A stretch of 64,000 nt of DNA from Flavobacterium johnsoniae UW101 (GTDB lineage: Bacteria > Bacteroidota > Bacteroidia > Flavobacteriales > Flavobacteriaceae), in the NCBI RefSeq assembly GCF_000016645.1, contig NC_009441.1:6032873-6096872 (forward strand), read 5' to 3'. The translations under genes and the position numbers were made by a program. This document shows positions 1-7,392 of the stretch, one piece after another; position 1 is the first letter of the stretch, and the number at the start of each line of letters is the position of its first letter. The notes beneath the pieces were generated by a model. It had not been told where the DNA came from, ran no database searches, and worked only from the letters and a program-made list of their open reading frames with translations.

Positions 1-1
1 C

Positions 2-238
2 GGAAAAACCTTTTTATATCTTTTATATGATTTTAAAAACAATGATTTTTTATCCGGCAATAAACGAAAAATCGACCTTAAACTTCCATTTCACCAAATA
101 GAAGGAATTGCGACAAAAGACGGTCTTCATTATTTTATTACAAACGAATCTTTGGTGCGGAAACCCATTTTAAATAATCCGCAGCAAATTCATTATATAG
201 ATTTGAGTTCAATCCTGAGTTTGTATCTCCATAAATAA
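2..238 (+). CDS. C-terminal end of a gene cut by the window edge, unknown product
   Basis: An open frame enters at the left edge and ends at a TAA, giving the last 78 residues of a protein. The tail has alternating short hydrophobic strands and a phrase of the type IEGIATKDGLHYFITNE, which resembles the last blade of a secreted beta-propeller or esterase-like protein. The family cannot be assigned from this fragment. Codon use matches the neighbours. The downstream ABC-F gene has its own promoter, so the two are probably not one operon. Confidence 0.6.
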   Translation, partial: GKTFLYLLYDFKNNDFLSGNKRKIDLKLPFHQIEGIATKDGLHYFITNESLVRKPILNNPQQIHYIDLSSILSLYLHK

Positions 239-262
239 TTCGCAAATCGTAAGATAAAAGTT

Positions 263-270
263 TACTTTTG
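263..270 (+). promoter_or_regulatory. -7 promoter box for the ABC-F gene
   Basis: TACTTTTG fits the Bacteroidota -7 consensus TAnnTTTG. A TTCG about 20 nt upstream could be the -33 element. The box lies about 60 nt before the GTG start at 330. Confidence 0.5.
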
Positions 271-329
271 CAGAAAGTTATGTTTTTCAAAACACTCATA
301 ACTCATAATTTATAACTTACAATTACAAA

Positions 330-2192
330 GTGAATTACTTATCTGTAGAAAATATATCGAAGTCATTTGGCGAAAGAGTCCTTTTTGACAACATTTCTTT
401 TGGAATCAATAAAGATCAAAAAATTGCTTTTATTGCCAAAAATGGGTCTGGTAAAACTACCATTATGAGCATTATTAATGGCTTAGACGAACCAGATACC
501 GGACAGGTTGTTTTAAGAAAAGGAATTAGAATGGCATTTCTTTCTCAGGATAACAACCTTCAGGATGAACTTACAATCGAAGAAAGTATTTTCGCTTCAG
601 ATAATGAAACGCTTAAAATAATTGAAGCTTACGAAAAAGCATTAGAAAATCCAGATGATGAAGAAGCCTACCAAAAAGCTTTTGACGGAATGGATCAGCA
701 TAATGCATGGGATTTTGAAACGCAGTACAAACAGATTCTTTTTAAATTAAAACTGGAAGATTTTAAACTGAAAGTAAAAAATCTTTCGGGAGGGCAAAAA
801 AAACGTCTTTCACTGGCTATCATATTGATCAATCGTCCAGATTTATTGATTCTGGATGAGCCTACCAACCATTTAGATCTTGAAATGATCGAATGGCTTG
901 AAAGCTATTTTGCCAAAGAAAATATTACCTTATTTATGGTAACGCACGACCGTTTCTTTTTAGAGCGTGTGTGTAATGAAATTATCGAATTAGACAACGG
1001 AAAATTATACCAATACAAAGGAAATTACTCTTACTATTTAGAGAAAAAAGAAGAGCGAATTGCTTCTGAAAATTCGAGTATTGACAAAGCTAAAAACTTA
1101 TTTGTAAAAGAATTAGAATGGATGCGACGCCAGCCAAAAGCGAGAACAACCAAATCTAAATCACGTCAGGACGATTTTTACATTATTAAAGAAAAAGCAC
1201 AAAGCCGACGTAAAGAAAATAAAGTCGAACTTGAAATTAATATGGAAAGAATGGGAAGCAAAATTATTGAGCTTCATAAACTTTCTAAAAAATTCAAAGA
1301 CCGTGTTATTCTGGATAATTTTAGTTTTGATTTTCAGCGTGGTGAAAGAATCGGGATTATTGGTAAAAACGGAACCGGAAAATCGACTTTCTTAAATCTG
1401 CTTACGGGTACAATTCCGCCAGACAGCGGACGTGTTGTAAAAGGAGATACAATTAAAATTGGTTATTACACACAATCCGGAATTAATCCAAAACCGGGAC
1501 AGCGTGTTATTGATATTATTAAGGAATACGGAGAATATATTCCGCTTGCAAAAGGAAAAATTATTTCGGCTTCACAATTGTTAGAGCGTTTTCTTTTTGA
1601 CGCTAAAAAGCAATACGATTATGTCGAAAAATTAAGCGGAGGCGAATTAAAACGTTTGTATTTATGTACGGTTTTAATTCAAAATCCAAATTTTTTAATT
1701 CTCGATGAGCCTACAAACGATTTAGATATTGTAACGCTTAACGTTCTGGAAAGTTTCCTTTTAGATTATCCGGGCTGTTTATTGGTTGTTTCGCACGACC
1801 GTTACTTTATGGATAAAATCGTCGATCATTTATTTGTTTTTAGAGGACAAGGCGAAATCGAAAATTTCCCAGGAAACTATTCTGATTTCCGTGCTTACGA
1901 AGACAGTGCCGATGTTGCCCAAAAAGAAGAAAACAAAGCTGAAAAGAAAGACTGGAAACAAAATAACCCAACCGGAAATTTAAGCTTTAACGAACAAAAA
2001 GAATATCAAAAAATTGAAAGAGAAATCAAAGATTTAGAAATTGAAAAAGCTAAAATCGAACAGTTATTCTCTGATGGAAAAGTAGCCGATGCTGATATTG
2101 AGAAAAAAGCAAACGAGCTTCAAAATATCATAAATAAAATTGATTTAAAAGAAGAACGATGGTTCGAACTTTCTGCAAAGATTGAAGGATAA
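330..2192 (+). CDS. uup: ABC-F family ATPase, Uup type
   Basis: Soluble twin-ATPase of 620 residues with no membrane segments, as in ABC-F proteins that act on ribosomes or nucleic acid rather than in transport. The first cassette has Walker A AKNGSGKT (36-43), signature LSGGQ (152-156) and Walker B ILDEPTNHLD. The second has GKNGTGKS (345-352), LSGGELKR and ILDEPTNDLD. The linker is rich in Arg and Lys (about 265-310). The C-terminus from about 530 is a charged coiled coil, as in E. coli Uup (about 635 residues), which favours Uup over EttA-like members. The start is GTG; no better ATG precedes the first beta-strand. The exact role (ribosome rescue or DNA-related) is not decided by sequence. 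Confidence 0.85.
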   Translation: MNYLSVENISKSFGERVLFDNISFGINKDQKIAFIAKNGSGKTTIMSIINGLDEPDTGQVVLRKGIRMAFLSQDNNLQDELTIEESIFASDNETLKIIEAYEKALENPDDEEAYQKAFDGMDQHNAWDFETQYKQILFKLKLEDFKLKVKNLSGGQKKRLSLAIILINRPDLLILDEPTNHLDLEMIEWLESYFAKENITLFMVTHDRFFLERVCNEIIELDNGKLYQYKGNYSYYLEKKEERIASENSSIDKAKNLFVKELEWMRRQPKARTTKSKSRQDDFYIIKEKAQSRRKENKVELEINMERMGSKIIELHKLSKKFKDRVILDNFSFDFQRGERIGIIGKNGTGKSTFLNLLTGTIPPDSGRVVKGDTIKIGYYTQSGINPKPGQRVIDIIKEYGEYIPLAKGKIISASQLLERFLFDAKKQYDYVEKLSGGELKRLYLCTVLIQNPNFLILDEPTNDLDIVTLNVLESFLLDYPGCLLVVSHDRYFMDKIVDHLFVFRGQGEIENFPGNYSDFRAYEDSADVAQKEENKAEKKDWKQNNPTGNLSFNEQKEYQKIEREIKDLEIEKAKIEQLFSDGKVADADIEKKANELQNIINKIDLKEERWFELSAKIEG

Positions 2193-2193
2193 T

Positions 2194-2252
2194 TTAGTTT
2201 TCAGTCGCAGTTAACACACAGACTGAAAACTGCAACTGCGACTGAAAACTAA
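2194..2252. repeat. Intergenic inverted repeat, CAGT family
   Basis: Perfect 19-bp arms (2194-2212 and 2234-2252) around a core of type TTTTCAGTCGCAGTT, with a 21-nt spacer that also contains CAGT/ACTG units. It is followed by a T-rich stretch and could terminate the ABC-F transcript. Related copies occur near 6870, 10746, 50086 and 61697. Confidence 0.75.
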
Positions 2253-2285
2253 TTTTATTAAATTAGCTCTTTAAAAAGATAAAAT

Positions 2286-2816
2286 ATGAAACAACTTTTA
2301 ACTGCTTTACTTTCATTAACACTTTTTATTTCTTGTTCTAAAGACAAAGATGAAGTCAAAGATTATACTGCTGAAAATGAGAAAGAGATTGTTGATTATT
2401 TAGCTCAGAATAATTTAACTGCACAAAGAACAAATTCTGGTTTATACTACATTATTACCAAAGAAGGTTCAAGTGAAAGCGAAGGAGAAAATCCAGGCGA
2501 GGAAGAAAACACAGGTGAAGGGGAAAACACAGAAGAAAATGAAAACGACGGACATCCTACATTAAATTCTAATATTACCGTTATTTACAAAGGTTATTTT
2601 ACTAATGGGAAAGTTTTTGATGAAAGTACAGAAGGAGTTTCATATTCGCTTCGTACTCTTATTCCGGGATGGAAAGAGGGAATTCCGCTTTTAAAATCAG
2701 GCGGCGAAATACAGCTTTTTGTACCTGCTCATTTAGGATACGGCAGCAATGGAAACAAAACTGTTCCCGGAGGCGCCGTACTGATATTTGAAATTACTTT
2801 AGTTTCTGTTAATTAA
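2286..2816 (+). CDS. FKBP-type peptidyl-prolyl cis-trans isomerase lipoprotein
   Basis: A 176-residue exported lipoprotein. The signal peptide ends in a lipobox (LFISC, Cys17), so it should be anchored in the cell envelope and assist folding of exported proteins. The FKBP domain covers about residues 92-175, with typical motifs (VIYKGYFTNGKVFDES; GWKEGIPLLKSGG; PAHLGYG; LIFEITLVSV). Between the N-terminal helix and the FKBP domain lies a Glu/Gly/Asn-rich insert (about 63-88). Related flavobacterial FKBP lipoproteins include the gliding protein GldI, but this one is not in a gld cluster and I do not call it GldI. It ends 19 nt before the methyltransferase and may be co-transcribed with it. Confidence 0.85.
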   Translation: MKQLLTALLSLTLFISCSKDKDEVKDYTAENEKEIVDYLAQNNLTAQRTNSGLYYIITKEGSSESEGENPGEEENTGEGENTEENENDGHPTLNSNITVIYKGYFTNGKVFDESTEGVSYSLRTLIPGWKEGIPLLKSGGEIQLFVPAHLGYGSNGNKTVPGGAVLIFEITLVSVN

Positions 2817-2835
2817 GATCATATTTTAAACCCGC

Positions 2836-3615
2836 ATGTTGTTTCAAATCAAATCGTATTTAAATTTTCTTTGGCATTCTACAAACGAACACGGCGTACA
2901 TTCGCCTTTTGTTTTTAATTTACTTACGAAATGTTTTTATGATAAAAAGCCAAAACCAGAATATCAAATTCTAACGAATTACAGAAATTCACTTCTTGAA
3001 AATAAAAATTTCATTGAAGTAACAGATTTTGGCGCTGGTTCAAAAGTTTTTAAATCAAACAAAAGGCAGATTTCAAAAATCGCATCAACTGCCGGAATTT
3101 CTCCAAAACGTGCCGAATTATTATTTCGTGTTACGAATTATTTTAAGCCGCAAAACATTCTAGAAATAGGTACTTCGCTGGGTTTGGCAACTTCTGCCCT
3201 TGCCCTTGGCAGCACAAATGCAAAAGTTACTACAATAGAAGGCTGCCCGCAGACTGGAGGTACTGCCAAAAATCAATTAGATGAATTTGATTGTAAAAAT
3301 GTCGAAAGCATAATTTCAGAATTTGAATCTTTTTTGATTTCAGAAAATCTCAACTCTAAGATTTACGATCTGATATATTTTGATGGCAATCATTCTAAAA
3401 AAGCAACTTTAGAGTATTTTAATCTTTTACTTCCAACAATAAACAACGATTCCGTCTTGATTTTCGATGACATTCATTGGTCTCCAGAAATGGAAGAAGC
3501 TTGGGAGATTATCAAAAATCACCCAAAAGTAAAAGTTACAATCGATACTTTTCAATGGGGATTTGTATTTTTTAGATACGAGCAGGAAAAAGAACATTTT
3601 GTAATTAGAGCATAA
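2836..3615 (+). CDS. Class I SAM-dependent methyltransferase (O-methyltransferase-like)
   Basis: A 259-residue soluble protein. SAM-binding motif I is LEIGTSLG (109-116), followed by TTIEGCP at the end of strand beta-2 and the acidic YFDGNH and IFDDIHWSPEM segments typical of O-methyltransferases of the catechol/caffeoyl type. The substrate cannot be told. The first 100 residues form a family-specific cap beginning with a conserved-looking NEHGVHSPFVF stretch. It follows the FKBP gene by 19 nt on the same strand. Confidence 0.75.
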   Translation: MLFQIKSYLNFLWHSTNEHGVHSPFVFNLLTKCFYDKKPKPEYQILTNYRNSLLENKNFIEVTDFGAGSKVFKSNKRQISKIASTAGISPKRAELLFRVTNYFKPQNILEIGTSLGLATSALALGSTNAKVTTIEGCPQTGGTAKNQLDEFDCKNVESIISEFESFLISENLNSKIYDLIYFDGNHSKKATLEYFNLLLPTINNDSVLIFDDIHWSPEMEEAWEIIKNHPKVKVTIDTFQWGFVFFRYEQEKEHFVIRA

Positions 3616-3790
3616 AATTACTTCCTTTCACTTGAACATTTAAGAAAACAAATTAAGATAAACCATTCTAAATTTAGATATAATATCTGACAAAAAAAGA
3701 TGTTTTATAAGATGTTTTTTTATCTTTGAAATTCAGATTTTTTAGTACAGATAGGTTTATCTTTGAACCTCAAGAAAAACGACACTCATT

Positions 3791-4192
3791 ATGGAACAGA
3801 AAATTCATCAGGGAAGAAACGTAAAGCGATTCAGAGAAATGCTTGGCATTAAACAAGAAGCACTCGCTTATGATTTGGGAGAAGACTGGAACCAGAAAAA
3901 AATTTCTATGCTCGAACAAAAAGAGGTAATTGAAGACAATCTGCTGAAACAAATCTCTAATTCTTTAAAAATTCCTATTGAAGCTTTTCAAAATTTTGAT
4001 GAAGAGCAAGCAGTAAATATTATTGCAAGTACGTTCAATGCCCATGATTACGCAACTGGATTAATAATCAACAACTACAATCCAATTGAAAAGATTATTC
4101 AATTGCATGATGAAAAAATTGCCTTATATGAGCGTATGCTGAAAGAAAAAGACGAAATGATGGCAAAACTTGAAAAATTAATTGGCAAATAA
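3791..4192 (+). CDS. XRE-family helix-turn-helix transcriptional regulator
   Basis: A 133-residue protein. Residues about 7-60 form an XRE-type HTH (NVKRFREMLGIKQEALAYDL, then a recognition helix with a Trp-Asn insertion and ISMLEQ). The second half is helical and charged and ends in a probable short coiled coil (about 100-130) that could mediate dimerisation. No metabolic neighbour points to a target. A 175-nt gap with long A/T runs precedes it, so it is probably transcribed alone. Confidence 0.8.
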   Translation: MEQKIHQGRNVKRFREMLGIKQEALAYDLGEDWNQKKISMLEQKEVIEDNLLKQISNSLKIPIEAFQNFDEEQAVNIIASTFNAHDYATGLIINNYNPIEKIIQLHDEKIALYERMLKEKDEMMAKLEKLIGK

Positions 4193-4276
4193 ATTTTAGA
4201 ATTATCTTTCATTAAAACATAAAAAGCAACTGTCGCAAAAGTCAAAGCAGCATCATTTTATTTTACACATTTTTTT

Positions 4277-4442
4277 GTTCCATAGGAACATTTCATTGGT
4301 AGAAAATTATATTTTTTTCATCGTTTTACGTTCCGTAGGAACGTTTGGTTATTAAAATCTGGCGTATCAAACGTTCCTACAGAACGTAAATCGCGCCCAC
4401 CTCTATTCTTTCTACCTACGAAACATTCCTAACGGAATGAAA
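4277..4442. repeat. Nested palindromic (REP-like) intergenic element
   Basis: Inner arms at 4325-4347 and 4368-4390 are reverse complements with one mismatch over 23 nt (core ACGTTCCGTAGGAACGTTTG). Degenerate outer arms at 4277-4305 and 4409-4442 (core TTCCnTAGGAA, ending GGTAGAAA) enclose them. No open reading frame lies inside. It fills most of the gene-free stretch 4193-4540 between an XRE gene and a convergent lipoprotein gene, which otherwise holds only the terminator at 4494-4518. Confidence 0.75.
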
Positions 4443-4493
4443 TCGTATATAAAAATCGACAAGTATAAGTTTACATTAAAAGCATAAAAAAAA

Positions 4494-4518
4494 GACGATC
4501 ATTTCTGATCGTCTTTTT
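4494..4518 (-). terminator. Intrinsic terminator for the lipoprotein gene
   Basis: Perfect 7-bp stem GACGATC/GATCGTC with a 6-nt loop, flanked by A-run and T-run, so it can work in both directions. It sits 23 nt past the stop codon of the minus-strand gene. Confidence 0.75.
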
Positions 4519-4540
4519 CATTTCAATAAAAATTTAAACT

Positions 4541-5200
4541 TTATTTTTTAGCTTCTTTATTCTCTTCAGATTTAGCACCCATTCTGTTAACAGTATACAT
4601 TGGTGCAAATTTGATTTTTAAACCGGCAATTTTTCTGTTATCTTCTGCTGTAAGACCTTCTTTTTCAACTGTATTTTTACGGCTGTCAAGTGCTTCATAC
4701 ATCAGTTTAACTTCATCCCAGTCTTCTCTTGAATATTTATCTTTATTATTTTCTACAGTGTGAACGAACTGCTGATAAACGCTGTGAATATTTTTAGCAT
4801 TTACCCAGCTGAAATTCATATCATCACCAATTTTTCCAGCACCAAATAAGGCATCTCTTAATTGTTGTTTTGGGCTTGGAGCCGGAGGGGCAAAAACGGT
4901 GGTCATCTCATTTTTAAACTCTTCATATTTAATTTTGCTGGCGTTTATTTTTTCGGTCGCAGCCGAATTATCCTTAAGATCTGCCAGCGCTGTTTGAGCT
5001 TCTTGAGATTTTCTATCATATTCTGCTTCAACATTTTTCCAGTTTTCTTTTAAGTTATCTGCTGAAACATTTTTTACAGAATCGACGTAGGCTACATAAG
5101 AGTCGATTGTTTTTTGAGCTTTCTCTTGTTTTTCATCTTTACACGATGTTAATCCTAATACTAATAATGTAACTGCCGCAGCTATTTTTATATTTCTCAT
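4541..5200 (-). CDS. Helical lipoprotein of unknown function (DUF6565-like)
   Basis: A 219-residue lipoprotein: signal peptide with lipobox GLTSC (Cys20), then mainly long charged helices (about 25-110 and 150-205) with coiled-coil character and a Pro-rich hinge (APPAPSP near 110). It resembles small flavobacterial envelope lipoproteins annotated DUF6565; that assignment is from memory of the pattern. Role unknown. On the minus strand a TACATTTG box (5227-5234) precedes the start by about 27 nt. Confidence 0.7.
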   Translation of the reverse strand: MRNIKIAAAVTLLVLGLTSCKDEKQEKAQKTIDSYVAYVDSVKNVSADNLKENWKNVEAEYDRKSQEAQTALADLKDNSAATEKINASKIKYEEFKNEMTTVFAPPAPSPKQQLRDALFGAGKIGDDMNFSWVNAKNIHSVYQQFVHTVENNKDKYSREDWDEVKLMYEALDSRKNTVEKEGLTAEDNRKIAGLKIKFAPMYTVNRMGAKSEENKEAKK

Positions 5201-5226
5201 AATGTTGATTGTTTTAATTAATTAAT

Positions 5227-5234
5227 CAAATGTA
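5227..5234 (-). promoter_or_regulatory. -7 promoter box for the helical lipoprotein gene
   Basis: Minus-strand TACATTTG matches TAnnTTTG, with TTG 17 nt upstream. The rest of the divergent gap 5201-5490 is A/T-rich with no other recognisable element apart from a TACTTTTA box at 5462-5469 for the rightward gene. Confidence 0.5.
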
Positions 5235-5490
5235 CCAAATACCCACCCGAACAATTTACATTATTAACACGTTTTTAAACTAAAAAACATCTTAATACTA
5301 TAAAACTCTTAAAATAATGACAATTATACAAAACTCAACCAAAATCATGTAACTATTTTATAGCTTAAAAAACATATTCTTTTTGGCACATATCTATAAA
5401 AAAGCTTTTGTAACAAAATCCAATTCTAAACTACTTATCATTTTTATTGAAAAGTGTTTTGTACTTTTAAATCCAAAATTGTAAAATAAA

Positions 5491-6183
5491 ATGGCAGATC
5501 CATTAATTAAAATAACCGACATACGACGAAATTTCATATTGGGCAATGAAACTGTATATGTTTTAAAAGGAATTAATTTAGAAATCAACAAAGGCGAATA
5601 TGTCGCTTTAATGGGGCCTTCGGGATCCGGAAAATCAACTTTAATGAATTTATTGGGTTGTTTGGATACGCCTACTTCCGGAAGATATGTTTTGAACGGA
5701 AAAGATGTCAGCCAAATGCGCGATGATGAACTCGCCGGAATACGTAATACAGAAATAGGTTTTGTTTTTCAAACCTTCAATCTTTTACCCAGAACAACAG
5801 CTCTGGACAATGTTGCACTGCCAATGATTTATGCCGGATATTCAAAATCAGATAGAAATGTAAGAGCCACCGAGGTTTTAAAACAAGTAAATCTTGCTGA
5901 TAGAATGGACCACCAGCCCAATCAGTTATCAGGAGGTCAGCGCCAGCGTGTTGCCATTGCCCGTGCCCTGGTAAACAAACCTTCGATTATTTTAGCCGAT
6001 GAACCTACAGGAAACCTGGACAGTAAAACCTCTGTAGAAATCATGAAACTTTTTGGAGATATTCATGCACAAGGAAATACTGTTATTCTGGTAACCCACG
6101 AAGAAGATATTGCTGCGTATGCGCACAGAGTTATTCGTTTACGAGACGGTTTAATTGAAAGTGACACGAGTAGATCTGTTTAA
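5491..6183 (+). CDS. ABC transporter ATP-binding protein, LolD/MacB class
   Basis: A 230-residue ATPase. Walker A GPSGSGKS (42-49), Q-loop [10 protein letters not shown] (91-100), signature LSGGQ (145-149), Walker [12 protein letters not shown] (166-176) and a late VTHE switch His are all present. The NLLGCLD and FNLLP phrases are typical of the LolD/MacB/FtsE group that powers non-transporting FtsX-like permeases. No permease is adjacent. A MacB/FtsX-type permease occurs at 60447-61691 without an ATPase beside it; pairing the two is only inference. Confidence 0.85.
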   Translation: MADPLIKITDIRRNFILGNETVYVLKGINLEINKGEYVALMGPSGSGKSTLMNLLGCLDTPTSGRYVLNGKDVSQMRDDELAGIRNTEIGFVFQTFNLLPRTTALDNVALPMIYAGYSKSDRNVRATEVLKQVNLADRMDHQPNQLSGGQRQRVAIARALVNKPSIILADEPTGNLDSKTSVEIMKLFGDIHAQGNTVILVTHEEDIAAYAHRVIRLRDGLIESDTSRSV

Positions 6184-6247
6184 CCGTTTATTTGGTTAAT
6201 TGTTTAATCGGAAAAAGAAAAACTAGATTTTAGGTTAATTCAAAAGT

Positions 6248-6296
6248 AGAGAAACCTTAGAATCTTAGCATCTCAGAACCTTAGCATCTTTAAAAA
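6248..6296. repeat. Intergenic short-unit repeat, CTAAG family
   Basis: Contains near-repeated units of the form CCTTAGAATCTTAGCATCTCAG on the plus strand, the complement of CTAAGGTTCTGAG. Similar tracts occur at 14503-14545, 23001-23060, 23140-23186 and 26196-26225. Confidence 0.6.
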
Positions 6297-6866
6297 ATGA
6301 AAGTATACACCAAAACAGGCGATAAAGGAACAACAGCACTTTTTGGAGGCACGCGTGTTCCTAAAGATCATATTAGAATTGACAGTTACGGAACTGTTGA
6401 TGAACTTAATTCTTATATCGGATTAATTCGCGATCAGGAAATCGATTCGCATTATAAAACTATTTTAATAGAAATTCAGGATCGTCTTTTTACTGTAGGC
6501 GCCATTTTGGCAACACCGCAGGAAAAAGAAGTTTTAAAAAACGGAGAGCTTCGTTTAAAAAATCTCGGAATAATTGATTCTGATATTGAATTGCTTGAAA
6601 ATGAAATAGACAAAATGGAAGAAAGCCTTCCGCAAATGACACATTTTGTTTTACCAGGCGGTCATCCTACCGTGTCACATTGTCATATAGCTCGCTGTAT
6701 ATGCCGTCGCGCAGAGCGTTTGGCAGTACATTTAAGTCATAATGAACACGTTCCTGAAATCGCAATTATGTACTTAAACCGACTTTCTGACTATCTTTTT
6801 GTCTTGGCACGAAAGTTGTCCTCAGACCTTAAAGCGGAGGAAGTGAAATGGATTCCGCGTAAGTAA
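6297..6866 (+). CDS. Cob(I)alamin adenosyltransferase, PduO type
   Basis: A 189-residue enzyme that transfers the 5-deoxyadenosyl group of ATP to cob(I)alamin to make coenzyme B12. The N-terminal ATP-binding motif TKTGDKGTTALFGG (5-18) is canonical, followed by RIDSYGTVDELNSYIG. The family signature RRAERLAV and the C-terminal NRLSDYLFVLAR are present. Length fits the family. The window also encodes MeaB, the G-protein chaperone of methylmalonyl-CoA mutase (26475-27566). Together they suggest a B12-dependent mutase elsewhere in the genome. Confidence 0.92.
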   Translation: MKVYTKTGDKGTTALFGGTRVPKDHIRIDSYGTVDELNSYIGLIRDQEIDSHYKTILIEIQDRLFTVGAILATPQEKEVLKNGELRLKNLGIIDSDIELLENEIDKMEESLPQMTHFVLPGGHPTVSHCHIARCICRRAERLAVHLSHNEHVPEIAIMYLNRLSDYLFVLARKLSSDLKAEEVKWIPRK

Positions 6867-6869
6867 ACA

Positions 6870-6990
6870 GTCACGGTTTTCAGTTTTCAGACTGCAAACT
6901 CACACAAAAACTGAGTACTAAAAAAATATAGCAATTAGCAGCAAATTTCAGTTTTTAAACTGAAAACTGGCACTGAAAACTGCATACTAG
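6870..6990. repeat. Intergenic CAGT-family repeat tract
   Basis: Several interleaved copies of TTTTCAG and CTGAAAAC units, including ATTTCAGTTTTTAAACTGAAAACT, capable of multiple hairpins. It lies just after the adenosyltransferase stop codon, with no gene inside. Confidence 0.65.
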
Positions 6991-7032
6991 TAAAGACGTT
7001 CTTAAATTTTATTAAAATAAATCAAATTTTAC

Positions 7033-7062
7033 TTGTCTTTTTCAGTAAAAAATTTATTTTTG
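7033..7062 (+). promoter_or_regulatory. Promoter of the DUF2795 gene
   Basis: TTG at 7033-7035, then 19 nt, then TATTTTTG at 7055-7062, a textbook Bacteroidota -33/-7 arrangement. The start codon at 7084 follows at a normal distance. Confidence 0.7.
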
Positions 7063-7083
7063 CACAAACTAAACAGATAACAG

Positions 7084-7305
7084 ATGTATTGGACATTAGA
7101 ATTAGCATCTTATTTAAGTGATGCGCCATGGCCTGCTAACAAAGACGAACTTATAGACTACGCTATTAGAGCTGGTGCTCCATTAGAAGTAGTAGAGAAC
7201 CTTCAGTCAATCGAAGATGAAGGGGAGATATATGAATCAATGGAAGAAATTTGGCCTGATTATCCAACAGACGAAGATTATCTTTGGAATGAGGATGAAT
7301 ATTAA
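7084..7305 (+). CDS. Small acidic DUF2795 protein
   Basis: A 73-residue acidic protein. It has the DUF2795 pattern (LELASYLSDAPWPANKDELIDYAIRAGAP) seen as a small stand-alone protein directly upstream of secA in many Flavobacteriia. The second half is rich in Glu, Asp, Trp and Tyr. Function unknown. It has its own promoter and is followed by a hairpin before secA, which may uncouple the two genes in part. Confidence 0.8.
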   Translation: MYWTLELASYLSDAPWPANKDELIDYAIRAGAPLEVVENLQSIEDEGEIYESMEEIWPDYPTDEDYLWNEDEY

Positions 7306-7320
7306 AAAATAAACCAAAGG

Positions 7321-7350
7321 AAAAAGTCTCATCACAGAGGCTTTTTTTTT
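7321..7350 (+). terminator. Intrinsic terminator after the DUF2795 gene
   Basis: A 9-bp stem (AAAAGTCTC with GAGGCTTTT, one G-T pair) and 6-nt loop, followed by a run of T. It ends about 43 nt before secA. Confidence 0.65.
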
Positions 7351-7392
7351 GGTTCAAATACACATTATATAATTATAGAAATACAATAAATT

